Below are positions 17,051 through 28,281 of a stretch of DNA of 64,000 nucleotides, piece after piece. Within the stretch, counting starts at the first letter, position 1, and each line of letters begins with the position of its first letter. The notes under the pieces are model-generated. The model had not been told where the DNA came from. It ran no database searches and saw nothing but the letters and a program-made list of their open reading frames with translations. The position numbers and the translations under genes are program-made. The stretch is from Cellvibrio fontiphilus (lineage in GTDB: Bacteria; Pseudomonadota; Gammaproteobacteria; Pseudomonadales; Cellvibrionaceae): the NCBI RefSeq assembly GCF_035317345.1, contig NZ_JAYKTU010000002.1; one strand, given 5' to 3'.

Positions 17051-17740
17051 TTATTCCTCAAAAATCATAAATACATTTGCCGTTAAACGCCCCTTGCGAG
17101 GGTCTGCGCCCAAGCTGATTTCCGAGAGGATATTTGCTGAATGAAGCAAACAGCCACGATAAATAACCAGGCGATTAAATGTTGCCGGAATAAAATCGAT
17201 TTTGGTAAAGGCTTCATCGGTTTCAGAAAAATAACGTTTAGCGCGGCGCTTGCTATTCAACTCGTCGTAACACACATCCAAATACTGATCGCATCGCTCC
17301 GGCGTGATGGTTTCAAAACCTGTAGCATTGTGACGATAAAAGCCTGTGCCGCCGTGAGATTCATCGCACAGGTAGAGCAAAGTGGCAAAAAAATTAGGGT
17401 TGCTGGCATCAAAATGTGGAATAGTTTGCAAAGGACCCAGCGCCGCCTCAGGCACTGTCATCATGCACATAGCCTCTTGCAACAATTTTACCTTGGCAGA
17501 GGCGGCAACAGAAAATTCACTGCGCACCAATTCATTCACGGTATTTACCAGCACAGTACTGTAATCAGACGGCGCCGCTGTGCGCACACCAGGATAACCT
17601 TTACGCTGTGCAGCCGCTGCGTAGGGTGAAAACTGTGATTGGGCAGCAATATCAACCAAGCGATCAGGGTCAGATAAAAAATTATCAATGCAGATTACTG
17701 TATTTTGTTCATTGCCTATTTTTAAAATTTTGGTATCCAT
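17051..17740 (-). CDS. DUF6445-like protein with an HxD...H oxygenase-like triad
   Basis: I place this 229-residue cytoplasmic protein in the DUF6445 group from memory. The sequence shows His109-x-Asp111 (IPHFDAS), His200 (YRGCLLHSAN) and Arg218 (GRLTANVF). This spacing is that of Fe(II)/2-oxoglutarate oxygenases of the prolyl hydroxylase type. GGTGFYRH (130-137) is also typical of that fold. The reaction is unknown. It lies 33 bp after the halogenase-like gene, in the same unit as the TonB receptor, so the three probably work on the same ligand or product. Confidence 0.7.
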   Translation of the reverse strand: MDTKILKIGNEQNTVICIDNFLSDPDRLVDIAAQSQFSPYAAAAQRKGYPGVRTAAPSDYSTVLVNTVNELVRSEFSVAASAKVKLLQEAMCMMTVPEAALGPLQTIPHFDASNPNFFATLLYLCDESHGGTGFYRHNATGFETITPERCDQYLDVCYDELNSKRRAKRYFSETDEAFTKIDFIPATFNRLVIYRGCLLHSANILSEISLGADPRKGRLTANVFMIFEE

Positions 17741-17773
17741 AGACCTGACAATCCGGTTTATTAATGAAGACGC

Positions 17774-19303
17774 TTAACCAGCTTGTAACGCCATAGCCTT
17801 TTTAAGCTCCATTAACCAAGCGCGATGAGACAAGAGTTTACTCGCGCTTGCAGTTGCTTTTTGTTGCAGTTCGCGGATCAGAATGGCTGACCGCTCTGCC
17901 TCTACCTGACCCAAACGTCCAGGACGGGTAGGGTAATGCATGCCGTAAAGTACAAATAAATAATTCTCTACACCAAAAATATCAAAGGTGCTAAAAAAAT
18001 CATTACGTTTTGGCGCTGCTATTTTCCAACGAGCCAATCGCTCCTGCATAATAGATGACAGTGGTGTTTTTTCGGTGTTTTCTCGCCAAAATTCTGAATC
18101 GCGCCGATCGGAAATCAAATAGTGCAACTGCACAAAGTCCATAACTCTTTCCCAGGTGTAGCTCACTACTTTATTGCAATAATCAGCAAGTTGGGGAATA
18201 TCATCCCTGTAGTGAGGAAAGCTGCGTGCCAATAACTGTGCGCAAAAATCGGTAACTAAAATAGATGTAGCCTCCAACGGCTCGACAAAACCCTGCGCCA
18301 ATCCCAATGCAACACAATTTTTTTCCCAGAAGCGTTCACGGTAACCTATTTTCATCGGCACACGGCGCAAATTTGCCTGCTGTAAATCCCGGCCAACATA
18401 ATGGGAGAATTGCTGAACAGCCTCGTCCTCGCTCATGAAGGCCGAGCTATAAACAAAACCAATACCACGCCTATTAGTTAGCGGAATATCCCAAATCCAA
18501 CCGGCCTGGTGAGCCGTCGCCAAGGTATATGGCAACAGTTCTTCCTGTTCAGGCGTGGGTTCCTGCAAAGCCAGGGCGGTATCGGTGAGTATATGGTTGG
18601 ATTTGTTTAAAAATGGCACATCCAACGTTTCACCAATAAGCAAAGCAGCGAAGCCAGTGCAATCAATATAAAAATCAAACGCTTCAGTAATACCTGATGC
18701 AAACTGCAAAGCACTGATATCACCATTATCCTGACGCTCTACCTGAATTATGGTTTCATTTCGATGTTTGACAGAAAACTTTTCGCGCGCATTGCGAGCC
18801 AATAAGTCAGAAAATTTCGCTGCATTAAAATGGTAAGCATAATCCACCACACCCATGTAAGGTGGCGAAGATATTTGTTTGGGTGAACGATTTAGTTCGG
18901 CGAGGGTATAAATTTCTGACAGCTGGGAATAATCGCATAGCGATTTATTGTGTAGCCAATAATTGGTTACATCGAACCCGGAAGGGTGCGGTGAACTAAA
19001 GGGATGATAATAGAAGTGATTAACGCCATGTTTTTTTGCATCCATCCAGTTGGCAAATTTAATTCCCTGTTTAAACGTGGCATCACAACTAGCTAATAAA
19101 TCAATTTCACTGATGCCAAACTTTTTTAGTGTGGCTTTAATTTGTGGGACAGTCCCCTCACCCACACCAATGACTGGTATATCTTTAGATTCAATTAACG
19201 TAATTTCTATTTCAGGGTCGCGACTTAACTCAACGCCCAAATGGTTAGCGGCCAACCAGCCTGCAGTGCCGCCGCCAACAATCGCTATACGTTTAATTTT
19301 CAT
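17774..19303 (-). CDS. Tryptophan-halogenase-family flavoprotein
   Basis: The 509-residue protein has the FAD-binding motif IVGGGTAGW (8-16), the halogenase lysine position Lys78 in TFKQGIKF, the signature GWIWDIP (268-274, WxWxIP) and GFVEPLEATS (339-348), which carries the glutamate region of these enzymes. So the known catalytic features are present. Members encoded next to TonB receptors in Cellvibrio- and Xanthomonas-like bacteria have no proven substrate, and calling it a tryptophan halogenase would be premature. A flavin reductase partner is not encoded nearby. It follows the TonB receptor gene after a terminator-like hairpin. Confidence 0.85.
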   Translation of the reverse strand: MKIKRIAIVGGGTAGWLAANHLGVELSRDPEIEITLIESKDIPVIGVGEGTVPQIKATLKKFGISEIDLLASCDATFKQGIKFANWMDAKKHGVNHFYYHPFSSPHPSGFDVTNYWLHNKSLCDYSQLSEIYTLAELNRSPKQISSPPYMGVVDYAYHFNAAKFSDLLARNAREKFSVKHRNETIIQVERQDNGDISALQFASGITEAFDFYIDCTGFAALLIGETLDVPFLNKSNHILTDTALALQEPTPEQEELLPYTLATAHQAGWIWDIPLTNRRGIGFVYSSAFMSEDEAVQQFSHYVGRDLQQANLRRVPMKIGYRERFWEKNCVALGLAQGFVEPLEATSILVTDFCAQLLARSFPHYRDDIPQLADYCNKVVSYTWERVMDFVQLHYLISDRRDSEFWRENTEKTPLSSIMQERLARWKIAAPKRNDFFSTFDIFGVENYLFVLYGMHYPTRPGRLGQVEAERSAILIRELQQKATASASKLLSHRAWLMELKKAMALQAG

Positions 19304-19384
19304 CGCCCAATCACCTGTACAGCACGCTTCAGGACACAGCGCCTTTCGTAAATAAAATTTTTACCCTAGAGAGATAAGTCAGAA

Positions 19385-19417
19385 ACAAAAAAAGCCCAGC
19401 AATTGCCGGGCTTTGTT
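19385..19417 (-). terminator. Terminator or attenuator after the TonB receptor gene
   Basis: On the minus strand AAAGCCCGGC and GCTGGGCTTT form a stem around AATT, followed by a long T-run. It should end most receptor transcripts and reduce expression of the halogenase-like and DUF6445-like genes, a normal way to make more receptor than enzyme. Confidence 0.85.
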
Positions 19418-19429
19418 GTGGCTCAGCTA

Positions 19430-22129
19430 TTAGTACTTATAGCTTACACCCAACATATAGGTGGCTTCACCTTCAAACGACCAGGCAGGAAAACCTTCTA
19501 GCAGAGGCGTTTTCATACCATATTGGGCTGTGTAGGCTTCCGCAGCACCGTACTGGATATCATCTTCTTTGAGAATATTAGTGGCTTCAAAAGTCAGCCC
19601 CAAACTATCAGTGATGTTCCAGCCAAAGCTCAAATCCAATGAGCCGTAGTCGTCGTGCATACGATTACCGTAGTAACCAGTTTCACGAATCATGTACTCA
19701 GAACGCCAGTTGTAGGCAGCACGCGCGGAGTAAACATCATTCTCCCAGTAACCTACCAGGTTCAAGCTATCTTTTGATGATTCAGTGAATACACCAATAC
19801 GATCTGCGTAACTTTCTGCCGGTGCGTTGCCGTTGGTGTAGGTATAGTTAAGTACAACACCAAAGCCGTTATCGAATGCGTGATTCAATTGCAGTTCAAC
19901 ACCATCGATCTCACCGCCACCCGCATTTTTCAGGGTATTTACTTCCCAGTTATCACGACCAGTATCCGGGCTCACCAAACCGATAGACTGGTTAACCTGA
20001 ATTTCGTTAGTAACAAAGTTGTTCACTGACTTAACAAAATAAGTTGCAGACAACATGTTGCCATCGCCGTAGTAGTACTCAAGACCTACATCAGCTTGCG
20101 AAGCCTTCATAGGTTTCAAACCTACATTACCAATTGTCAAACGCTCGTTACCCTGAACAGTATCCTGATAACCTGCTTGAGTAGCGGCAGTGAACATATC
20201 GTTATAGTTTGCGCGGCTGATGGCCTGTGACGCTGTGGTGCGCAATACCAGATCATCGGTCAGATCAAAGGATACGTTGATGCTTGGCAGCACGTCATCG
20301 TATTTCTCGGTGGTAGATGACAAGTTGTTGCTGTAAAAAGCATTCTGTGCCAAGTCACCTGTTGCCAAAGGAGTGCCGTCAATCGCATAGGATTTGCCAG
20401 TCACTTCTGTGCTTATATAACGCAAACCGAAGTTACCTTTCACAGCATCTGCTTCAAAGGTGAACATACCGTAGAGCGCATCGTTTTGTTCGTTGAGCGC
20501 GGCGTAACCTGAACGCTCTTCTTTCCAGCTATCCAAGTCAGCTAATGTTTTGGCAATCATTGCACTCAGTACAGGCTTGGGCGCTCTGAAGCCATCTTGA
20601 CCTACCTGGAAGGTACCGCTGTAGAACTCGGATGTATCAACTGGTGTTTGGTCGCCAATGACACCACGGTAAGAGAATTTTTCTACATCGTGATCAGTGG
20701 TACGAATACCGGTTTTGAACGATTTGATTGCACCCAAATCCAGATCAAACTCAACATCTATTTGACCATAAACTTCTTCATCAGAGTTTGGACCACGACC
20801 TACAGCCCAGCTCTCTGGCGCTGATTGCGCGCGATAGTTATCGAGCGTCATGTTCAAATCAGATGTTGCATTGATTTTGATTTTTTTCCCGGTGGCGTCA
20901 ATAGAACCAGACCAGAGGGCCATGTTGTAATCGCCCAAGCTCGCAAAATGGGAGAAGTTGGTAGTCAGGTTTGTACCGCCTTCCGCCTTGGTTCCACCAA
21001 CACGACCGCTCAGGGTGTAGCCTTCGCCTTCGTATTTCACATCAAAGTCATAGGTATCGGAAGACATTTCCGCTACACGACCCCAAGTTTGGTTGAAGGT
21101 TTCTGTACCCAATGCACCGCTTGCCCAACCGGCAGTCAAGTTACCGCGCACGGCTTCTTTGGTTGTGCTTTTCACGCAAACACCGGCAGCGTTGGTTTGC
21201 TCACACGTGTAGTTTGAAGGGCGCTCATCCAAACCGCCAAAAATGTAAGTACTGGTATTGGTGTTGTTTGCTTTGAGATCCAACGACAGGACATGCAGCC
21301 CCAAGGTCAAGTTGTCAGTAGGTGCGGCCTGCAAGGTTAAATCCAATGCTTCGCGCTCGCGCTCCTGAATAAAAGTAGTTGGCGATACGTCATCCCACCA
21401 GCGGTAATCTGCTTCGGTACCGCGACGAACGTAATCAAAATCTTCTGTGGCGGCAGCAACCAACACACCAAAAGTTTCTGATTCGTTTTTCCAGCTGTAT
21501 AACGCCGACAATTCTGGAGAAATCTCATCGCTAATAGTGCCAGTGCGTGCTTTTGCACCTACGTGCAAAGTATTGGCTTCCATATCCAAAGGCTTACGGG
21601 TTTTTACGATAACGGTACCGCCAATGCCACCCTCATTCAAATCAGCCTGGGACGATTTATACACATCCATACCACCGATCAATTGTGAAGGCAGCAAGGA
21701 GTAGTTAAAGCTGCGATCAATTGCCTGTTGGTCATACCAACCGGTAGAGGCAACGTTTTGACCGTTCAACTGGGTGAGTGTCATTTGTGGAGCAGCGCCA
21801 CGAATAGAAACCGATGCGCCTTGACCAAATGCACGACCAACAGTTACACCAGGAACACGACCCAAGGACTCACCCACATCTGAATCGGGGAATTTACCCA
21901 CGTCTTCTGCCGATACCGCATCAACCACGGCAGTAGAGTTGCGTTTGATATCCACCGCATTTTTCAAAGCGCCACGAATACCCGTCACCATCACCTCTTC
22001 CACTTGATCTGCAGAGTTTTGGGCAAAGGCAACACTTGGAACACCGATCATAGCAACGGCGGCAACAGAACCGAGCACCAGTGCACTCTTGTTGGCCAAC
22101 TTGATCGCGTCACTTAACTTATTACGCAT
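19430..22129 (-). CDS. TonB-dependent outer membrane receptor of the GlcNAc regulon
   Basis: The 899-residue protein starts with a signal peptide (cleavage near VAFAQN, about 30), then a TonB-box-like VEEVMVTG, the plug domain (about 45-170) and a 22-strand barrel ending in an aromatic residue (VSYKY). Plug motifs include DSDVGESLGRVPGV and SIRGAAPQMTLTQLNGQ, as in sugar-linked TonB receptors of the same class. It probably imports GlcNAc or chitooligosaccharides. The ATG at 22129 follows GGGAGATTAACC. An upstream extension to 22255 would run through the operators and is rejected. The promoter carries two GACAACGTTGTC sites. Confidence 0.92.
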   Translation of the reverse strand: MRNKLSDAIKLANKSALVLGSVAAVAMIGVPSVAFAQNSADQVEEVMVTGIRGALKNAVDIKRNSTAVVDAVSAEDVGKFPDSDVGESLGRVPGVTVGRAFGQGASVSIRGAAPQMTLTQLNGQNVASTGWYDQQAIDRSFNYSLLPSQLIGGMDVYKSSQADLNEGGIGGTVIVKTRKPLDMEANTLHVGAKARTGTISDEISPELSALYSWKNESETFGVLVAAATEDFDYVRRGTEADYRWWDDVSPTTFIQEREREALDLTLQAAPTDNLTLGLHVLSLDLKANNTNTSTYIFGGLDERPSNYTCEQTNAAGVCVKSTTKEAVRGNLTAGWASGALGTETFNQTWGRVAEMSSDTYDFDVKYEGEGYTLSGRVGGTKAEGGTNLTTNFSHFASLGDYNMALWSGSIDATGKKIKINATSDLNMTLDNYRAQSAPESWAVGRGPNSDEEVYGQIDVEFDLDLGAIKSFKTGIRTTDHDVEKFSYRGVIGDQTPVDTSEFYSGTFQVGQDGFRAPKPVLSAMIAKTLADLDSWKEERSGYAALNEQNDALYGMFTFEADAVKGNFGLRYISTEVTGKSYAIDGTPLATGDLAQNAFYSNNLSSTTEKYDDVLPSINVSFDLTDDLVLRTTASQAISRANYNDMFTAATQAGYQDTVQGNERLTIGNVGLKPMKASQADVGLEYYYGDGNMLSATYFVKSVNNFVTNEIQVNQSIGLVSPDTGRDNWEVNTLKNAGGGEIDGVELQLNHAFDNGFGVVLNYTYTNGNAPAESYADRIGVFTESSKDSLNLVGYWENDVYSARAAYNWRSEYMIRETGYYGNRMHDDYGSLDLSFGWNITDSLGLTFEATNILKEDDIQYGAAEAYTAQYGMKTPLLEGFPAWSFEGEATYMLGVSYKY

Positions 22130-22202
22130 GGTTAATCTCCCGAGATTGGTACTTTTATGTGTATTGATAAGGATTAAACACTTTCGAAAATCGCCGCCCC
22201 AA

Positions 22203-22214
22203 GACAACGTTGTC
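22203..22214. promoter_or_regulatory. LacI-type operator, receptor promoter, downstream site
   Basis: A perfect GACAACGTTGTC palindrome lies just after the predicted start of the receptor transcript. Its centre is 36 bp from the second site. A pair of operators suggests stronger repression or cooperative binding at this promoter. Confidence 0.8.
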
Positions 22215-22223
22215 GATGAACCA

Positions 22224-22252
22224 ACACTATCCAGACCGGACAACGTTGTCAA
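22224..22252 (-). promoter_or_regulatory. TonB receptor promoter, sigma-70 type
   Basis: On the minus strand TTGACA (22252-22247) and TAGTGT (22229-22224) are 17 bases apart. As at the nagK promoter, the perfect -35 box is shared with the operator. The -10 box is weak. The expected start is near 22217. Confidence 0.65.
22239..22250. promoter_or_regulatory. LacI-type operator overlapping the receptor -35 box
   Basis: GACAACGTTGTC is identical to the sites at 16932-16943 and 22203-22214. Extended by two bases on the minus strand it gives TTGACAACGTTGTC, so operator and -35 box are one element. Confidence 0.8.
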
Positions 22253-22425
22253 CATCTTTGTAAATCGCCGTAAATGAATGTTTAGAGGGTGTTAAGTGAG
22301 AGGTTTAGAAGAAATCTATTACAAATCAAATGATTAGATTATTTATGTGCCACGCGCGACAAAAAATTTATTTTTGGTGTTACCGGAAAAACATTACCAA
22401 AATACACACACCCAATCAGGGGCAT

Positions 22426-22453
22426 AAAAAAAGCCGCAAAAATGCGGCTTTTT
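22426..22453 (-). terminator. Terminator after the DUF3014 gene
   Basis: AAAAAGCCGCA and TGCGGCTTTTTT form a stem with a short loop, followed by T on the minus strand, 39 bp after the stop codon. Confidence 0.85.
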
Positions 22454-22491
22454 CACAGCGTAAACAACAAGCTATAACGCACAACTTTATC

Positions 22492-23343
22492 TCACTGGGT
22501 GATGAGGCGCGCACGCAATTGGCGCAAACTTGCTTTCACACTACGCGCATTTTCGGGGCCCATACGCAGCATTAATTTGTGCGTTTGTGGCAACTGTTCC
22601 AGCGCAGGATCTGCATACTGGTAAAAGACTTTTGGACGAACTAACAATAAGTCACCCTGCTGATCTGGCGCTGCCAAAATATTATCTATAGCAGCGATGA
22701 GTACACTGTGAAAGTTAGGTTTTTTTAAGCCCAATTCACGGAAAGCTTCTTCCAGCAAAGGATAAAAACGACGATAGATTGCAATCGCAGCATCGCTGTC
22801 AATCAGCGCCAAAGTTGTCACATATTTTTCATAGCGCTGGTAATTGTTAGTGGACACGCGCTCCTGCTCTACTGCCTGACCTTCGATCATCACCGTAAAA
22901 CTATCGGCAATAAACGGTGGTGGCGGCGAGACTACCGGGCGATATTCGTGAATAACTTTACCCTCGGAAATATTATTAACCGCCAGTACAAATTTGCGGA
23001 TCAATTCCTCGGGAACCAATAACTGGATCAAGCCCTCGCCCCGCAATTGCATGAGGGCGGCAAGCACGCTGCTATCGCTCTCCCCCAGCGACGGCAGAGG
23101 CTCCACTTCAATGACCTGGGCGGGCGGTTGATACTCCTCGATAGGGGCAGGCTCAGCAGCGGCGCTACTGGCAGTAACAGTGGCCGGTGCGGTCGTGGCC
23201 GGTTTGACCAGAGTAGGGGTAACCGAGGGGCCATCGTCGCGCAGGAAGGTAAAAGCAAGCCCCAGCGCGATAAGCGCAATGACCACAGTAACTATCATTG
23301 CAGTAGAAGAAGACTTGGGACGGGACTGGTAATCATCACTCAT
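22492..23343 (-). CDS. DUF3014 domain protein, membrane anchored
   Basis: The 283-residue protein has a short cytoplasmic N-terminus, one transmembrane helix (about 16-34), a Pro/Ala/Thr-rich linker and a C-terminal DUF3014-like domain (about 85-280) with RGEGLIQLLVPEELIRKFV and RRFYPLLEEAFRELG. Members occur in many gammaproteobacteria and have no assigned function. The domain would lie in the periplasm. The ATG at 23343 follows AAAGGGTTTGCC. It is a single gene, divergent from cti, with about 250 bp between them that hold nothing recognisable. Confidence 0.78.
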   Translation of the reverse strand: MSDDYQSRPKSSSTAMIVTVVIALIALGLAFTFLRDDGPSVTPTLVKPATTAPATVTASSAAAEPAPIEEYQPPAQVIEVEPLPSLGESDSSVLAALMQLRGEGLIQLLVPEELIRKFVLAVNNISEGKVIHEYRPVVSPPPPFIADSFTVMIEGQAVEQERVSTNNYQRYEKYVTTLALIDSDAAIAIYRRFYPLLEEAFRELGLKKPNFHSVLIAAIDNILAAPDQQGDLLLVRPKVFYQYADPALEQLPQTHKLMLRMGPENARSVKASLRQLRARLITQ

Positions 23344-23592
23344 GGCAAACCCTTTTGTTGGTGAGCTGGTTAAAACCTGCAACTAAAACTTTACATAAAC
23401 ATTGAGCTGCGCCTTGCAGCACAGCGTAATGGCTGTTTTGGCGCTATGGATTATGGCCTAATCCACACAAGACCTGACAGCCCTGCGCTTGGCTGGTTCC
23501 CCTTTTTTAGCGGTGACCGTTAGACTGGCCAGGTTTTGTGCCTAGCTTAACGCGCCACTTTCGCCTTGCCACCACTTCATCGAAGGAAATCT

Positions 23593-25962
23593 ATGAGCTG
23601 CCCTGCCAAGTTTGCCGAGGGGTTTTACCTGCAACGCGCCCTGATACTCTGCTCTTTGTTGATTATGTTTGGCTGTACCAGCTTGAGTGGTTCGCAATGG
23701 GATCAGCGTTATGGTGCGGCGGTTCCACGGGAGCCAGGCGCCGGCCCGCAACAAGCGCAATACACCTACTACCAGCACACCAAACCCATCATTGAGCAAC
23801 GCTGTGTAGTTTGCCACGGTTGTTATGACTCACCTTGTCAGCTAAAACTGGAGTCCTACGAGGGTTTATTGCGCGGCGCCAACCCTGCCAGGGTTTACGA
23901 TGGAACCCGCCTGCTGGGGGCAAGCCTTACCCGCCTGTTTGAAGATGCACAAAGTACCGCCGAGTGGCGACGCAAGGGTTTTCACCCAGTGATTAACGAG
24001 CGTGGCAACAGCCCCAGTGCCAATATCAACGCCGGTGTCATGGCGCAATTACTGGAGCTCAAGCAGGATCACCCGCTGCCCAAAGGCGCCCTGCTGCCCG
24101 AGGCGTTTAATCTGGACATCAACAGCCCGCAGCACTGCGCAAGCATTGAAAACCTGCACAGCTATACCGCTAAAAACCCGCTGCTAGGTATGCCCTACGG
24201 ACTGCCCGGGTTAAGCGAGCAAGAGCATAAAATCACCATGGACTGGCTCAAGCAGGGTGCGGCCATGGGTAAAGCACCTGTGCTACCCAAAAAGTTACAC
24301 ACGGAAGTAGCCCGCTGGGAATCCTTTTTAAATGGTGATTCGCTCAAAGCACAACTCGTGAATCGCTACATTTATGAGCATTTGTTTTTGGCGCAAATTG
24401 ATTTTGCCGCCGCACCCGGCGTGTATTTCCGCCTGGTGCGTTCCAGCACTCCACCGGGCGAGCCACTGCAGCGCATCAGTACCGCACGCCCTTTTGATGA
24501 TCCGGGGGTAACCCGCGTTTATTACCGCCTCTGGCAGGACCCTTCATCGGTCGTCGCTAAAACCCATATGCCCTATCGTCTGGATGTTGCCCGCGCGCAA
24601 CAGTGGCAGGAGCTGTTTTATAGCGCGGATTATCAAGTCAACCAGCTGCCTGACTACAAGAGCGAGACGGCCTCCAACCCCTTTGTGACCTTTGCCCAAC
24701 TACCGATTAATGCGCGCTACCGCTTTATGCTAACCGAGGCGGAATTCACGATTATGAATTTCATCAAAGGCCCGGTTTGCCGTGGGCAAGTAGCGCTCAA
24801 CGTTATTCAGGATCATTTTTGGGTGTTCTTTTATTCGCCCGAATCACAGGCCACCGCCGAGCAAGCGCAATTTCTTGCCGACAACAGCAAACATCTGCAA
24901 TTGCCCGCAGGTGCCGGCAATACTTTGCTGCCGCTCTCCAATTGGCTCAAATATTCAGAGCTACAAAAGGAATATATGGCAGCCAAAGCAGAGTTCATTC
25001 GCAATAAGGTGGCGACACGCGGCAAATTTGAATTGCACAGCATTTGGGATGGCGACAAGGGCACCAATAACAATGCCGCACTGACTATTTTCCGCCATGC
25101 CGACAGTGCCAGCGTACACAAAGGCTTGATCGGTCAATCACCCAAAACAGCCTGGGTTATTGGCTACCCGCTGCTTGAGCGCATTCATTATTTGTTGGTG
25201 GCCGGCTTTGATGTATATGGCAATGTTTCCCACCAATTACTTAGCCGCTTGTACATGGACTTTTTGCGTATTGAAGGCGAGATGAATTTTGTTGAGCTAC
25301 TGCCTAAATCGGCCCAACAACCAACTCTGCATTATTGGTATCGCGATGCGGAATCAAACCTGCAAACTTACATCGACCTATATTTGAAGCAGGTGGAAGA
25401 GACCAACAATATCCAATACCAGACAGAGGCGTATCAGGAAGAGCTGTATCTCAAATTAAAAATGCATCTGGGTAAAGCGGCGCAATCCCATCACAACCTC
25501 AACACCGCTAAACTGCCCGCGCGCAAGTTGGCGCTCTATCAGCAGCTGCAAAACACCAGCGGCAATGCAATTCGCTTTTTACCCCAGACCACCCTGATCG
25601 AACTGCGCGGAGTCGGACTATTCAGCCTCATTCACAACAGTGCTTACTCCAACCTTTCTTCTCTGTTTGGCGAGGATAAGCGGCGTATTCCTGCTGAGGA
25701 CAACCTTACCCTGACGCGCGGTGTGATCGGCGCTTATCCAAATAGCTTTCTACGTTTGGAATCCCATGAGTTGGAGGAGTTTATCGCCCAACTACAAGCG
25801 CTGGCGTCAGAGCAGGACTACTACAACTTCAAGAGTCGCTTTGGCATACGCCGCACCCACCCGGAGTTCTGGGCCTTCAGCGACAAGCTTCACCAGCTGT
25901 ATGAAATTGGCGAGCCCGAGGAGGCCGCACTGCTGGATTACAATCGCCTGGAAAACCGTTAG
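23593..25962 (+). CDS. cti: Fatty acid cis/trans isomerase Cti
   Basis: The 789-residue protein matches Cti of Pseudomonas and Vibrio, a periplasmic c-type haem enzyme that converts cis to trans unsaturated acyl chains in membrane lipids during solvent or heat stress. The haem site is CVVCH (71-75), followed by GCYDSPCQLKLESYEG. The N-terminus has a hydrophobic export signal ending at a lipobox-like MFGC (about 25-28), so it may be lipid-anchored. The ATG at 23593 follows GAAGGAAATCT. An upstream frame extension of nine codons is not needed. It stands alone on the plus strand. Confidence 0.93.
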   Translation: MSCPAKFAEGFYLQRALILCSLLIMFGCTSLSGSQWDQRYGAAVPREPGAGPQQAQYTYYQHTKPIIEQRCVVCHGCYDSPCQLKLESYEGLLRGANPARVYDGTRLLGASLTRLFEDAQSTAEWRRKGFHPVINERGNSPSANINAGVMAQLLELKQDHPLPKGALLPEAFNLDINSPQHCASIENLHSYTAKNPLLGMPYGLPGLSEQEHKITMDWLKQGAAMGKAPVLPKKLHTEVARWESFLNGDSLKAQLVNRYIYEHLFLAQIDFAAAPGVYFRLVRSSTPPGEPLQRISTARPFDDPGVTRVYYRLWQDPSSVVAKTHMPYRLDVARAQQWQELFYSADYQVNQLPDYKSETASNPFVTFAQLPINARYRFMLTEAEFTIMNFIKGPVCRGQVALNVIQDHFWVFFYSPESQATAEQAQFLADNSKHLQLPAGAGNTLLPLSNWLKYSELQKEYMAAKAEFIRNKVATRGKFELHSIWDGDKGTNNNAALTIFRHADSASVHKGLIGQSPKTAWVIGYPLLERIHYLLVAGFDVYGNVSHQLLSRLYMDFLRIEGEMNFVELLPKSAQQPTLHYWYRDAESNLQTYIDLYLKQVEETNNIQYQTEAYQEELYLKLKMHLGKAAQSHHNLNTAKLPARKLALYQQLQNTSGNAIRFLPQTTLIELRGVGLFSLIHNSAYSNLSSLFGEDKRRIPAEDNLTLTRGVIGAYPNSFLRLESHELEEFIAQLQALASEQDYYNFKSRFGIRRTHPEFWAFSDKLHQLYEIGEPEEAALLDYNRLENR

Positions 25963-26052
25963 TGCCGGCAGCCTGTGCAGCGGTAAGAAATCATCACACA
26001 GGTTCAGGACACTGCGTAAAATTGCGGCAGCAAGGTAAATGAAGTATTCTTT

Positions 26053-26072
26053 ATAATAATCAATCTCATTTA
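26053..26072. promoter_or_regulatory. Candidate Fur box upstream of feoA
   Basis: The segment reads AAATGAGATTGATTATT on the minus strand and matches 12 of 16 core positions of the classic GATAATGATAATCATTATC Fur site as I align it. It lies 21-40 bp before the feoA start. Feo systems are commonly Fur-controlled, so the position makes sense. Confidence 0.45.
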
Positions 26073-26092
26073 CATTCAAGACGATATTCGCT

Positions 26093-26383
26093 ATGAACTC
26101 AGCTGTGCTTGATTCTCTCGCACCCGCACTGCGCCTTGATCAGTGCCGCAAAGGCGCCTCGGTGCGTGTCACTGGCATTATTCAACAGCCTTTATTCGGC
26201 AAACAGGATGAGCAGGTCAGCCTGCGCTTGAAAGAGTTGGGGTTTTTACCCGGCGCGATGCTCAAGGTGATTGGCTTTGGCCTTATGGGGTCAGACCCTA
26301 TGGCAGTACAAGTCAATGGCACCAAGTTTGCGCTGCGTCGCGCTGAAGCCGCCAAAATTTGTGTAGAACCTGCATCCACCTAA
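26093..26383 (+). CDS. feoA: Ferrous iron transport protein FeoA
   Basis: The 96-residue cytoplasmic protein has the SH3-like FeoA fold: RVTGIIQQP, then VSLRLKELGFLPGAMLKVIG, then a C-terminal strand around MAVQVNGTKFALRRAEA. It supports the FeoB iron transporter. It is 29 bp before feoB in the same operon. It is slightly longer than E. coli FeoA (75) because of its N-terminus. Confidence 0.93.
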   Translation: MNSAVLDSLAPALRLDQCRKGASVRVTGIIQQPLFGKQDEQVSLRLKELGFLPGAMLKVIGFGLMGSDPMAVQVNGTKFALRRAEAAKICVEPAST

Positions 26384-26412
26384 CCCCTTTCAAGCCTCTG
26401 TCAGGTAGCTCT

Positions 26413-28269
<1,857 letters not shown>

Positions 28270-28281
28270 GGGGAGCGCACT

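Noticed and set aside
22130..22255. N-terminal extension of the TonB receptor
   Set aside because: It would translate through the promoter and operator sites. The ATG at 22129 has a better ribosome binding site and a signal peptide right behind it.
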